Below, in pieces: positions 1-8,118 of a stretch of DNA of 18,360 nucleotides (positions within the stretch are counted from its first letter, which is position 1; every line of letters starts with the position of its first letter). The position numbers were made by a program, and so were the translations under genes. A model generated the notes under the pieces. That model was given only the letters and a program-made list of their open reading frames with translations, searched no databases and was not told where the DNA came from. The DNA comes from VXMO01 sp034422835 (GTDB lineage: Bacteria > Chloroflexota > Dehalococcoidia > UBA6926), in NCBI GenBank assembly GCA_034422835.1, contig DAOUJJ010000008.1:1-18360 (forward strand), given 5' to 3'.

Positions 1-179
1 CCGGAGACCAAAGCGCGGCCTAAACGGTGGCCGACGCGATGGAACAAAGCTCCTACTGCGCCGAACCGAACGTCCCAAACCGACCGAAGGCCAGGCACCG
101 ATGCGCCCCACCAAGAACCCCCATCCCCCCAACCGAAAGGAGAACCCCGGAACCCAACACCAACCCACTCCACCTACTG

Positions 180-214
180 TCATTCTGAGCGGAGCGCAGC
201 GGAGTCGAAGAATC
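180..214 (+). repeat. Dispersed short repeat (CATTCTGAGC...GAAGAATC type)
   Basis: The unit starts CATTCTGAGCGGAGCGCAGC and ends GTCGAAGAATC. It is the kind of short interspersed intergenic element that occurs in many copies in some bacterial genomes. Only this copy is seen in the window, so the repeat call rests on recall of the family and on its neighbourhood with the related GTCGAAGGG element. Confidence 0.5.
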
Positions 215-242
215 CAAAAACGTGATTGCGCTTGCCCCCGTT

Positions 243-263
243 CACCCTGAGCCTGTCGAAGGG
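243..263 (+). repeat. Dispersed short repeat, GTCGAAGGG family, copy 1
   Basis: Core CCCTGAGCCTGTCGAAGGG. Exact or near-exact copies occur at 7699-7719, 12730-12750 (two changes) and 12822-12842, and inverted at 13779-13797. All copies are intergenic, as expected for a REP-like element. Confidence 0.75.
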
Positions 264-270
264 CGCGGAA

Positions 271-298
271 ATGACGCGCGCTGTTTCGGGCGTACAAT
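271..298 (+). promoter_or_regulatory. Putative sigma-70 promoter of pdxA
   Basis: A -10 box TACAAT (293-298) lies 16 bases downstream of ATGACG (271-276), which matches four of six bases of TTGACA. Transcription would start around 305, about three bases before the pdxA ATG at 308. No Shine-Dalgarno sequence is present, so the mRNA may be leaderless. Seen by eye only. Confidence 0.45.
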
Positions 299-307
299 AG
301 ACACGCT

Positions 308-1390
308 ATGAGTACGAACGGCGCCAACGCAGCCCCGCCCATCGTTGCCATCACGCTTGGTGATCCGGCGGGCATCGGGCCTGAGGTCGTCGTCAAGGCG
401 CTCGCCGCCAACGATGACCTGCGCCTCGGCCTCTGCAGGCCGCTGATCGTCGGCAGCTATGCCGTTGCGGAGATGTCCGTCAATCGATTCGCCGGCGGAC
501 TCCCGCTCATGCGCGTCGACTCCCGTGAGCAGCTGACCGGCGTTGAGTGGGACGGCGAAACGGTGCCCGTTTGGGGCATCGACACCCCCGGAGCATCCGA
601 AATCTCCTACGGCGAGCCGACCATCGCAGGCGGCGTCGTGTCCATCACCTCAATTGAACTTGCCGCCACGCTTGCGCTTGAGAACCGCATCCAGGCCATC
701 TCGACCGCCCCCATCAACAAGGAGGCCGTCCACATGGCCGGCTACACGGATATCGGTCACCAGGAGGTATTGGCGCGCATGGCCGGCGTGACGGAAATCG
801 CGACGATGCTTGTGGCGCGCCGTCTCCGCGCCGTCCACCTCACAACCCACGTCCCATTCAGGGACGCCCATAAGCACGTCACGAAAGAGCGCGTCTTGGC
901 GCGCCTGCGGCTGACGGATAGTGACTTTCGCAGGTGGGGCGTCTCCGAGCCGCGCATCGCCGTCGCTGCCCTCAATCCGCATGGCGGCGACAACGGCCTG
1001 TTGGGGCTTGAGGAGATCGAGGAGATCAGCCCGGCCGTTGAGCAGGCCGTTTCTGAGGGCATTCTGGCCGAGGGCCCGCTGCCCGCCGACTCCGTATTCC
1101 TTTCCGCCGCTGCCGGACACTACGACGCCGTCATCGCCCTCTACCACGATCAGGGTCACATCGCCGTCAAGATGCACGATTTTCATGGCAGCGTCAGTGT
1201 CAACCTCGGCCTGCCGTTCGTGCGCACGTCCGTCGATCACGGCACGGCATATGATATTGCGGGTACGGGAGCGGCGGAGGCCGCCAGCATGGGCGCCGCC
1301 ATCCGCACCGCCGCCCTGCTGGCAACCGGACGCGGCCTGGACACCGCCAACAGCGAGCAGGAGGCGCGGCACGCACCCGCTCGCGTCTAG
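308..1390 (+). CDS. pdxA: 4-hydroxythreonine-4-phosphate dehydrogenase family (PdxA)
   Basis: PdxA oxidises 4-phosphohydroxy-L-threonine with NAD+ in the DXP-dependent route to pyridoxal phosphate and acts as a cytosolic metal-dependent dimer. The 360-residue protein shows the N-terminal ITLGDPAGIGPE signature (residues 15-26). The three expected metal-ligand histidines are at H181 (TTHVPF), H225 (LNPHGG) and H280 (YHDQG). The substrate-binding loop reads GHQE at 150-153, where family members I recall have GHTE, so Thr appears replaced by Gln. The related PdxA2 enzymes, which act on 4-phospho-threonate or erythronate, are therefore not excluded. The start is favoured because a -10 box lies just upstream. 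It begins a plus-strand run with short gaps to the next genes. Confidence 0.9.
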   Translation: MSTNGANAAPPIVAITLGDPAGIGPEVVVKALAANDDLRLGLCRPLIVGSYAVAEMSVNRFAGGLPLMRVDSREQLTGVEWDGETVPVWGIDTPGASEISYGEPTIAGGVVSITSIELAATLALENRIQAISTAPINKEAVHMAGYTDIGHQEVLARMAGVTEIATMLVARRLRAVHLTTHVPFRDAHKHVTKERVLARLRLTDSDFRRWGVSEPRIAVAALNPHGGDNGLLGLEEIEEISPAVEQAVSEGILAEGPLPADSVFLSAAAGHYDAVIALYHDQGHIAVKMHDFHGSVSVNLGLPFVRTSVDHGTAYDIAGTGAAEAASMGAAIRTAALLATGRGLDTANSEQEARHAPARV

Positions 1391-1406
1391 GGTAAGGGAG
1401 GAAGCT

Positions 1407-1568
1407 ATGTGGGCCATTCCGACGGTGGTAGCCCTGATGATCCTGGGGCCGATGGTCCTGCTGGGCTTTGTGGTGGTGCTCGTCGTGCCGACGCTCTACA
1501 TCGCCATGCACAGCAAGATTCGCGAGCCGGAGGGCATGCCCGGCTCTGAGTCCGCCGAGGGCAGCTAG
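1407..1568 (+). CDS. Small single-pass membrane protein, unknown function
   Basis: This 53-residue protein is not recognised. It begins MWAIPTVVAL and has one strongly hydrophobic stretch at about residues 4-33, containing two prolines and a glycine. A short polar, acidic tail rich in Ser, Glu and Gly follows. A good ribosome site, GGGAGG at 1396-1401, lies five bases before the ATG and supports this start. The same frame stays open far upstream inside pdxA, but that part is a shadow. It sits 16 bases after pdxA and 17 before the dehydrogenase gene, so it is probably co-transcribed. No residues suggest catalysis; it could be a small accessory or structural membrane peptide. Confidence 0.65.
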   Translation: MWAIPTVVALMILGPMVLLGFVVVLVVPTLYIAMHSKIREPEGMPGSESAEGS

Positions 1569-1585
1569 CCTGAAGGAGATCGGCC

Positions 1586-2623
1586 ATGAAAGCCGTCTAT
1601 ATCGAGGAACGCGGCGGGCCTGAGAACCTCATCTACGGCGACATGCCGGATCCGGAGATGGCCGACGACCAGGTTCTCATCCGTGTCCGCGCCGCATCCG
1701 TCAACCGCTTCGATCTGAACGCCCGCGCCGGCGAGAACGGCGTCATGGTTGGCCTCCCGCGGATTCTCGGCCTTGATATGGCCGGAGAGGTCGAAGACGT
1801 AAGCATGATGGCCATTGAGGCGGGAATCGTGCCCGGGATGCGCGTCGTCGCAGACCCGCGCCTCCCATGCCTGCTATGCCACTACTGTCGACTTGGCCAT
1901 GACGAGGACTGCATGAACCGTTATGACCTCGGCTCGCGCCTGCACGGCACGTACGCGGAGTTGATCGCCGTCCCCACTCGCGCCGTCCACGTCATTCCTG
2001 ATGAACTCTCATTTGAAGAGGCCGCCGCCATGCCCATCGTCTACAAGACCGCGTGGCGCATGTTGACCGCCAAGGCCCGCGTCCAACCGGGCGAGACCGT
2101 GCTCATCCATGCAATCGGCAGTGGAGTCGGCACCGCCGCCCTGCAGATCGCAAAACTGCTCGGCTGCCGCGTCATCGCGACGGCCGGTTCCGATTGGAAA
2201 CTGGACCGTGCGCGCGAGTTGGGCGCCGATGAAACCGTCAGCTACGAAGACGGCGAGACGTGGCCGGAGATCGTCATGGCGCTCACGGAGAACGAGGGTG
2301 TTGACGCGGTTATCGACAACGTCGGCGCGCCGCTCTGGGACGGCAGTTTCCGCGTCATGGCGCGGCAGGGGCGATTCGTCACGTGCGGCGTGACCGCCGG
2401 CCACCGCGTCTCTCTCCACCTCGGCCAGGTCTTCCTCCGCGGGCTGGAGATCATGGGCATCGGCGGATTCCGAACGTCCGACTTCGAGCGAATCATGCAG
2501 CTCACGCATCAGGGCAAACTCAAGGGCACCGTTGGGCGCGTGTTCCCGCTCTCAGAGACAGCGGATGCCCATCGTCTGATGGAATCACGCGATTTCTTCG
2601 GCAAAATCGTTCTGACAACCTAG
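1586..2623 (+). CDS. Medium-chain (zinc-type) alcohol dehydrogenase/quinone reductase-like oxidoreductase
   Basis: This 345-residue member of the MDR superfamily is expected to be a cytosolic NAD(P)H-dependent oxidoreductase; its substrate cannot be told. The N-terminal GroES-like domain (about 1-125) holds a complete structural-zinc cysteine set, C95, C98, C101 and C109. The usual catalytic-zinc Cys (in C-G-x-D) and GHE motifs are replaced by SVNRFDLN (38-45) and GLDMAGE (62-68). It may therefore work without catalytic zinc, like quinone oxidoreductases. The Rossmann fold follows, with AIGSGVGTAA at 176-185. A ribosome site, AAGGAGAT, precedes the ATG. It lies 17 bases after the small membrane protein and 20 before the aquaporin, consistent with one transcript. 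Confidence 0.85.
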   Translation: MKAVYIEERGGPENLIYGDMPDPEMADDQVLIRVRAASVNRFDLNARAGENGVMVGLPRILGLDMAGEVEDVSMMAIEAGIVPGMRVVADPRLPCLLCHYCRLGHDEDCMNRYDLGSRLHGTYAELIAVPTRAVHVIPDELSFEEAAAMPIVYKTAWRMLTAKARVQPGETVLIHAIGSGVGTAALQIAKLLGCRVIATAGSDWKLDRARELGADETVSYEDGETWPEIVMALTENEGVDAVIDNVGAPLWDGSFRVMARQGRFVTCGVTAGHRVSLHLGQVFLRGLEIMGIGGFRTSDFERIMQLTHQGKLKGTVGRVFPLSETADAHRLMESRDFFGKIVLTT

Positions 2624-2643
2624 CAAGCAATAGGGAAACGGGT

Positions 2644-3381
2644 GTGCAGCTACCGGAGATCGTTAAGCTATCACTGGCTGAGGCGTTTGGGGCATTCGTC
2701 CTGTTGTTGATAGGCGCGGGTTCTATCCTGACCGCCACGGCGACCAACCCGGGCGGCGACAACCTCATCGTCATCGCCTTCGCGCACGGCTTTGCCATCT
2801 TTATCGGCGTCTCCGCCGTCGGCCACGTCTCCGGCGCGCACTTCAACCCCGCCGTCACCTTTGGATTCCTCATCACCGGCAAGATTCAACCCCTGACGGC
2901 ATTGGCCTATTGGGGCTCTCAACTGCTTGGGGGCATCGTCGGCGTGCTCATCCTGAGCGCTGTGTTCTCCGGCGCGGGCGACCTGACAGACCTGTCCAAC
3001 GCTGCGGAATCGACCAACCTCGGCGCGACGGCTCTCCACAGCGATGTCTCACCCGCCATCGGCATCCTCATCGAGGCGGCGCTGACGTTCATCCTGGTGT
3101 TTGTGATTTTCCAGGTGGCCGTCGACGAGAACGGCCTCGGCGTCATCGCCCCGCTTGCCATCGGTATGACGATTACGCTCGCCGCGCTGATGGGCGGCCC
3201 ACTAACGGGCGCGTCCCTCAATCCCGCGCGCTCATTCGCACCCGCGGTGATTTCCGGCTACTGGACGAACCACTTCGTCTACTGGATTGGCCCCCTGATT
3301 GGAGCCGGCATCGGCGCCCTCACCGCCTCCTACCTCATGCAGAACATGCGCGGCCTACCCAACTGGCGCAACAGCGAATAG
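2644..3381 (+). CDS. Aquaporin / major intrinsic protein (MIP) family channel
   Basis: A 245-residue inner-membrane channel for water or small neutral solutes. Two half-helix signatures are present, HFNPAV (NPA at 68-70) and LNPARS (NPA at 193-195), with six hydrophobic segments spread over residues 9-232. R196 of the selectivity filter is kept. By ungapped comparison with human AQP1 from memory, the filter His is Ala181 and the Cys is Ala190, which suggests a wider pore than in strict water channels. The start is GTG at 2644, chosen because the protein then begins just before the first membrane helix; the open frame continues upstream only inside the dehydrogenase gene. The Shine-Dalgarno is weak (AGGGAAACGG). 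It converges with gltA, with 24 bases between the stops. Confidence 0.88.
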   Translation: MQLPEIVKLSLAEAFGAFVLLLIGAGSILTATATNPGGDNLIVIAFAHGFAIFIGVSAVGHVSGAHFNPAVTFGFLITGKIQPLTALAYWGSQLLGGIVGVLILSAVFSGAGDLTDLSNAAESTNLGATALHSDVSPAIGILIEAALTFILVFVIFQVAVDENGLGVIAPLAIGMTITLAALMGGPLTGASLNPARSFAPAVISGYWTNHFVYWIGPLIGAGIGALTASYLMQNMRGLPNWRNSE

Positions 3382-3405
3382 CGCCGCCGCCAAGCCGTAA
3401 CGCAG

Positions 3406-4695
<1,290 letters not shown>

Positions 4696-4776
4696 CGCCG
4701 CCCCCCACTGGAATACGCAGCTTCGCTATATATCGTCTCAGTGTACAACTACAGACGCCTGCGCAGGTAGGGGACG

Positions 4777-5511
4777 CTAACGAACGGCCAACGGGTTCAG
4801 ATTCGTCTGCTCGTCGTACACGTCGATGCCCTCCTTTTTCTTGAGGAACGTTACGACGGCGTAGGTAAGCGGCGTGGCGACGGTCTCGTACGCCACCTTC
4901 GTGAACCACTCGACGAAGAAGATTCGCCACACGTCTCCGGTGGAGTACACCCCAAAGAAAGCGATGAACGTGAAGAAGAACGAGTCCAGCGCCTGTCCGC
5001 CGATCGTTGACGAGATGGTCCGCAGCCACAGCATCCGCCCCTCAGTCATCACCTTCAGGCGAGCCAGGATGATGGCATTCGTGAACGAGCCGATGACATA
5101 TGCAATGAAAGAGGCCACGAGCAGCCGGCCCGTGAACCCGAGAATCGTGTCGTAAGCATCCTGGTGCTCCCACTCGGCGGCGGAAGGCAGCAGCCCGCCG
5201 AGATAGATTGCGATGACCATGACAAGGTTCGCGCCGAACCCGGCCCAGATCACACGCCGCGCCACGGCGTATCCGTATACCTCCGTCAGCACGTCTCCAA
5301 CGATGTAACTCAGCGGAAAGACAACGATTGCCGACGTGACGATGAGTTCTCCAAAGACGGGCGCATCGCCCAGCGTCACAATCCGGACCGCAATGATGTT
5401 TGAGGTCAACAGCGCCGCAATGAACGCAGCCACGACGGCTAGGAACCACCGCGATCCCGCTCGCGCCGCCCCCGCCTCTACGGTGTGTGTCATGCTGTTA
5501 CGGTTCGACAC
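4777..5511 (-). CDS. yhhQ: Queuosine precursor transporter (YhhQ/VUT family)
   Basis: This integral membrane protein probably imports 7-deazaguanine precursors (preQ0/preQ1) for queuosine tRNA modification. The 244 residues contain about six hydrophobic segments. Family motifs are visible: GDVLTEVYGY near residues 72-81, RTISSTIGGQALDS near 163-176, and a late conserved WFTKVAYE segment. The first start is GTG at 5511, which overlaps the endonuclease stop by 14 bases. An alternative ATG at 5493 gives MTHTVEAG and begins just after that stop; neither has a strong ribosome site. The overlap suggests co-transcription or translational coupling with the restriction genes upstream, although its role looks unrelated to restriction. 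Confidence 0.85.
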   Translation of the reverse strand: MSNRNSMTHTVEAGAARAGSRWFLAVVAAFIAALLTSNIIAVRIVTLGDAPVFGELIVTSAIVVFPLSYIVGDVLTEVYGYAVARRVIWAGFGANLVMVIAIYLGGLLPSAAEWEHQDAYDTILGFTGRLLVASFIAYVIGSFTNAIILARLKVMTEGRMLWLRTISSTIGGQALDSFFFTFIAFFGVYSTGDVWRIFFVEWFTKVAYETVATPLTYAVVTFLKKKEGIDVYDEQTNLNPLAVR

Positions 5512-6109
5512 CGATCAAAATGAGAGGCACGGCAGGGATGCCCCGCCCTTGGCGAATTAGGTTGTAGAGCTCTCCTTCGTAGTGGGGAACTCCTGACGAC
5601 ATTTCATCATGTAGGACCTTAGTTGGCACAATCTCGACGCCTACATCGATCACGTCACCGACGAAGAACGCCATGTGCTTTACGAACAGATCAAAGGCGA
5701 CGAACGAGTACTTACCGAACTGAACCTCGACTGCCACTCGATCTTTTACAAAGTCAGTCTGATTGTAAGAGAAGATGGCATTGTGGCCAGCCTCTTCGAT
5801 CTGCATCTTCTGTTCGTCAGCCGGCAACTGGATCGTTCGTCGAACCAATTGAGAGTCTTGTGTAACCCAATAGGATGTGCGGCTTTCTCTCCAGCCGCGG
5901 GACTTGAATTCATCTTTGAAACGGGAATTGAGATCCCTTGGCGAGAAGAGTTTTCGACCCACCTTGCGCTTCTCCCGGGACACTTTGGTTCGCTGTTCCT
6001 CAGCATCAATGCTCTCAATGGTCGATTCAATCTCGTTCCAGAGATCAGGTTGATGGACAAGCAAGTACTCATGGCCATTGAGATGGGAGTACTTAGCTGC
6101 GATTTTCAT
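5498..6109 (-). CDS. Type II restriction endonuclease, BglII/BstYI-like
   Basis: This 203-residue protein resembles the BglII/BstYI endonuclease family, which cuts AGATCT or RGATCY as a homodimer with Mg2+. The key region is residues 118-131, where D119, E128 and Q130 form the D-x8-E-x-Q arrangement I recall for BglII. The FVAFDLFVKHMAFFVGDVID stretch and the C-terminal LYNLIRQGRGIPAVPL helix region also fit that family and the length matches BstYI. I chose the ATG at 6109 (MKIAAKY), preceded by AGGCGG; an upstream in-frame start at 6154 would lie deeper inside the methyltransferase gene. It overlaps the methyltransferase by 17 bases. Base composition is visibly more AT-rich than the neighbours, consistent with transfer. 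The exact target site is inferred from the family. Confidence 0.82.
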   Translation of the reverse strand: MKIAAKYSHLNGHEYLLVHQPDLWNEIESTIESIDAEEQRTKVSREKRKVGRKLFSPRDLNSRFKDEFKSRGWRESRTSYWVTQDSQLVRRTIQLPADEQKMQIEEAGHNAIFSYNQTDFVKDRVAVEVQFGKYSFVAFDLFVKHMAFFVGDVIDVGVEIVPTKVLHDEMSSGVPHYEGELYNLIRQGRGIPAVPLILIGVEP

Positions 6110-7094
6110 ATTCCGCCTGTTTTTCGAGTAAACGACGCTTCTCGGCTTGATCATCCCATTCCGCTGGTCGGCGGGCTAAAGACTCCCCGTTTGGCTGATA
6201 CTTCATTGTGCCTAAGGCTCGTCTCCGCAAGGAGCCAGACAGCGTCTGTTCAACGCGCTCCAACGCTGTCTCCACATAAGATTCGTCCTGATCCACGCCT
6301 ACCGCTCTCCTGTCATGCAACAGGCTCGCCACGGCGGCCGAACCGACGCCCATGAATGGGTCAAGAACAATGTCACCTGGCTCCGTTAGCGCCAGCACCA
6401 GTCTTTCTATTAGTTCAATGGGAAACTGCGCGGGATGGTGAGTCTTTTCGGGGTGATTATGCTTGACGTTTGGGATGTCCCAGATCTCCTCTTCCCATTC
6501 CTCCGTGATCTTGAGCCATAGATCGCCCGGGTTTTTGCCGAGCGGATTGCCCGAATACTGGCCTTTCTTTGGCCCTCTGTGGTACTTCTTGCCCGGATAT
6601 TTCTGAGGTACGCGAACGGAATCGAGGTTGAATACATAGGAATCTGATTTCGTGAACCACAGGATGGACTCGTAACGCCCGGACAGGCGTCGACGCGCAT
6701 GCAGACCGTGCTCAAAGGCCCAGATGATTCTGTTCCGTAGTTTCAGGCCGAGCTTGTCATGCAGAATGCCGAAGAAGATGAAATCGAGCGGCACAATCTC
6801 TCCGGATCGAACATAGTTGCCGACCTCCCAGCACAGACTGCCGTCATCAGCAAGGATTCGTGTGCATTCCGCCAACACTTCCGTCTGCCATGTCACATAA
6901 TCGTCCAGATTGCGGGTGTGCTCGTATTCCTTGCCAATGTTGTAAGGCGGTGAAGAAATTATGAGTTGTGCAGTGCCATCCGGCACGGTTCGGAGAAAAT
7001 CCAGCACATCAGCGCATGCCAAGTGAACATCGCGTCCGTCCTCAAATACGTCGCCGACGCCTATGCTTAGCTGATTGCCGCCGAGTCTGTTCAC
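6093..7094 (-). CDS. Site-specific DNA methyltransferase (beta class, probably N4-cytosine)
   Basis: It protects host DNA from the adjoining endonuclease by methylating the same site. In the 333-residue form used here, the catalytic motif IV SPPY is at residues 48-51 and the SAM-binding motif DPFMGVGS is at 245-252, so the order is that of the beta class. SPPY rather than DPPY favours N4-cytosine methylation, as reported for BglII-type partners. The THHPAQFP motif is also typical. The start is uncertain: GTG at 7094 gives a normal N-terminus, while the frame stays open to GTG at 7205. The stop lies within the endonuclease gene, so the methyltransferase is translated first, as is usual for safe establishment. 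Confidence 0.87.
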   Translation of the reverse strand: MNRLGGNQLSIGVGDVFEDGRDVHLACADVLDFLRTVPDGTAQLIISSPPYNIGKEYEHTRNLDDYVTWQTEVLAECTRILADDGSLCWEVGNYVRSGEIVPLDFIFFGILHDKLGLKLRNRIIWAFEHGLHARRRLSGRYESILWFTKSDSYVFNLDSVRVPQKYPGKKYHRGPKKGQYSGNPLGKNPGDLWLKITEEWEEEIWDIPNVKHNHPEKTHHPAQFPIELIERLVLALTEPGDIVLDPFMGVGSAAVASLLHDRRAVGVDQDESYVETALERVEQTLSGSLRRRALGTMKYQPNGESLARRPAEWDDQAEKRRLLEKQAEYENRS

Positions 7095-7253
7095 TTTTCT
7101 GCCTGCCACAACCCCATGACCCCCATTAGCATAGCCCACACACTGGGCGCGGCGGAATGCCCACCGATACAGTACGATGACGGCAGACGTATGTGCCCGG
7201 GACACACCGGGCGTTCATCCCACTTATGGGCTGAGACAGGAGAGAATTGAGCG

Positions 7254-7592
7254 ATGGCACTGCTTTGCTTTGATGTTGATGGAACTCTCGACACAGGGGA
7301 CGGACCCATTCCCGTGTCCGTCCTGCATGATCTGGAAGGCATGGGACACGAGGTCGTCATCGTCTCTCCGTCACCGCTGCGGCCAAAAGACGCCGGCTTT
7401 CCTGAGTTCCTGAGCGTCGATCGCAAGAAGAACCTCCTCGATGCGCTCGAAGCCCACCCTGACGATCGTCCCGTCTACATCAGCGACAATGAGGGGGACG
7501 ACAAGCTTTCGGAGGAAGTCAACTTCGAGTATGTCCATCCCCTCTTCTGGACGCCCTTCTACACTCGCCTAACCTCGGACAGCACCACTTAG
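7254..7592 (+). CDS. Small HAD-like hydrolase domain protein
   Basis: This 112-residue protein is much shorter than most HAD phosphatases and looks like a bare core without a cap. Motif I is DVDGT at residues 7-11, with both aspartates. Motif II may be the Ser in IVSPS (36-40). A lysine pair RKKN near 57-60 may supply motif III, and ISDNEGDD near 75-82 resembles the acidic motif IV. Phosphatase or nucleotidase activity is possible, but the substrate is unknown. A ribosome site (CAGGAGAG) precedes the ATG by about eight bases. It is divergent from the methyltransferase, with about 159 bases between the chosen starts, and is followed by a long non-coding gap. Confidence 0.75.
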   Translation: MALLCFDVDGTLDTGDGPIPVSVLHDLEGMGHEVVIVSPSPLRPKDAGFPEFLSVDRKKNLLDALEAHPDDRPVYISDNEGDDKLSEEVNFEYVHPLFWTPFYTRLTSDSTT

Positions 7593-7620
7593 CATCCCCA
7601 AGCCCCTTCTGCTTCACAGT

Positions 7621-7725
7621 CATTCCCGCGAAGGCGGGAATCCAGTGTGGCGCGCAGCGCCGCCTATCCTCCCGCTCAGCCTCAGCCTGTCCCCCGCCCA
7701 CCCTGAGCCTGTCGAAGGGTGAACC
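7621..7725 (+). repeat. Composite repeat: hairpin + GC block + GTCGAAGGG element
   Basis: Three blocks occur in order. First is a perfect hairpin, ATTCCCGC-GAAG-GCGGGAAT (7622-7641), followed by CCAG. Next is GGCGCGCAGCGCCGCC (7649-7664). Last is CCTGAGCCTGTCGAAGGG with GTGAACC added (7702-7725). The same blocks in the same order recur at 12768-12848, so they behave as one composite element. The hairpin lies 30 bases after the HAD gene stop but has no T-run. Confidence 0.75.
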
Positions 7726-8022
7726 CTGCCGCACGACCCCTTCTCTCATCCCCCTGTTTTTCTGTAACTTGACAGCCTTTATTTCCCAAATTCACGCCAT
7801 AGACAGCAAAATGAGGCATCCCTGTCGCATTAACCGCCTATTAATCCTGTATGTTGCGGAGCATATGTGTTCTGACAGCCGAAAATATCACATAAAGTGC
7901 GCTTATGCCGAATACGTCAATCTCTTGAACTTCTCAACCCCTAGCCCTCGTGGTGCATGTTCCTATTGCGCGTGCCCACGCGCCTCGCGTTACGCTATCG
8001 CATAGGCGCGGCGCAGACGGGC

Positions 8023-8051
8023 TTGTTGACGTGTTGACATTATGGTAGTAT
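8023..8051 (+). promoter_or_regulatory. Putative promoter of the HU gene
   Basis: TTGTTG (8023-8028) and TAGTAT (8046-8051) are 17 bases apart, a reasonable sigma-70-like pair. Nearby TTGAC copies at 8026 and 8034 make the exact -35 uncertain. The predicted leader of about 60 bases ends in a strong ribosome site. Confidence 0.4.
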
Positions 8052-8118
8052 GTTCCTCGACACACCATGAGGAGCGTGGTGGACGAGGGTAGGCTGCCAC
8101 GCAAATAGGAGGTGCAAT

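Larger units (their letters stand above)
1..307. other. Intergenic region left of pdxA, with repeats
   Basis: No gene can be supported here. Two plus-strand frames are open from base 1 to beyond base 220, but both read as Pro/Arg/Lys-rich low-complexity sequence and run into repeat DNA. One of them could be the tail of a gene that starts to the left, but nothing is recognisable. The right half carries two dispersed repeats (180-214 and 243-263) and the end holds a probable pdxA promoter. Confidence 0.5.
7593..8118. other. Long intergenic region between HAD gene and HU gene
   Basis: No gene can be supported in this stretch. Its left part (7621-7725) is a composite of dispersed repeats. The middle (about 7750-7930) is clearly more AT-rich than the surroundings. 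A TTG-initiated open frame of 78 codons there has no recognisable features and no ribosome site. The right part holds a putative HU promoter and a leader of about 60 bases. Confidence 0.6.

Noticed and set aside
650..1417. 255-codon minus-strand frame opposite pdxA
   Set aside because: Shadow of pdxA, whose metal and substrate motifs are intact; no independent support.
5675..6355. 226-codon plus-strand frame antisense to the endonuclease and methyltransferase genes
   Set aside because: No ribosome site or recognisable domain; the opposite strand encodes a convincing R-M pair.
7769..8005. 78-codon TTG-initiated frame upstream of HU
   Set aside because: No ribosome site, no domain, and it crosses into the putative promoter region.
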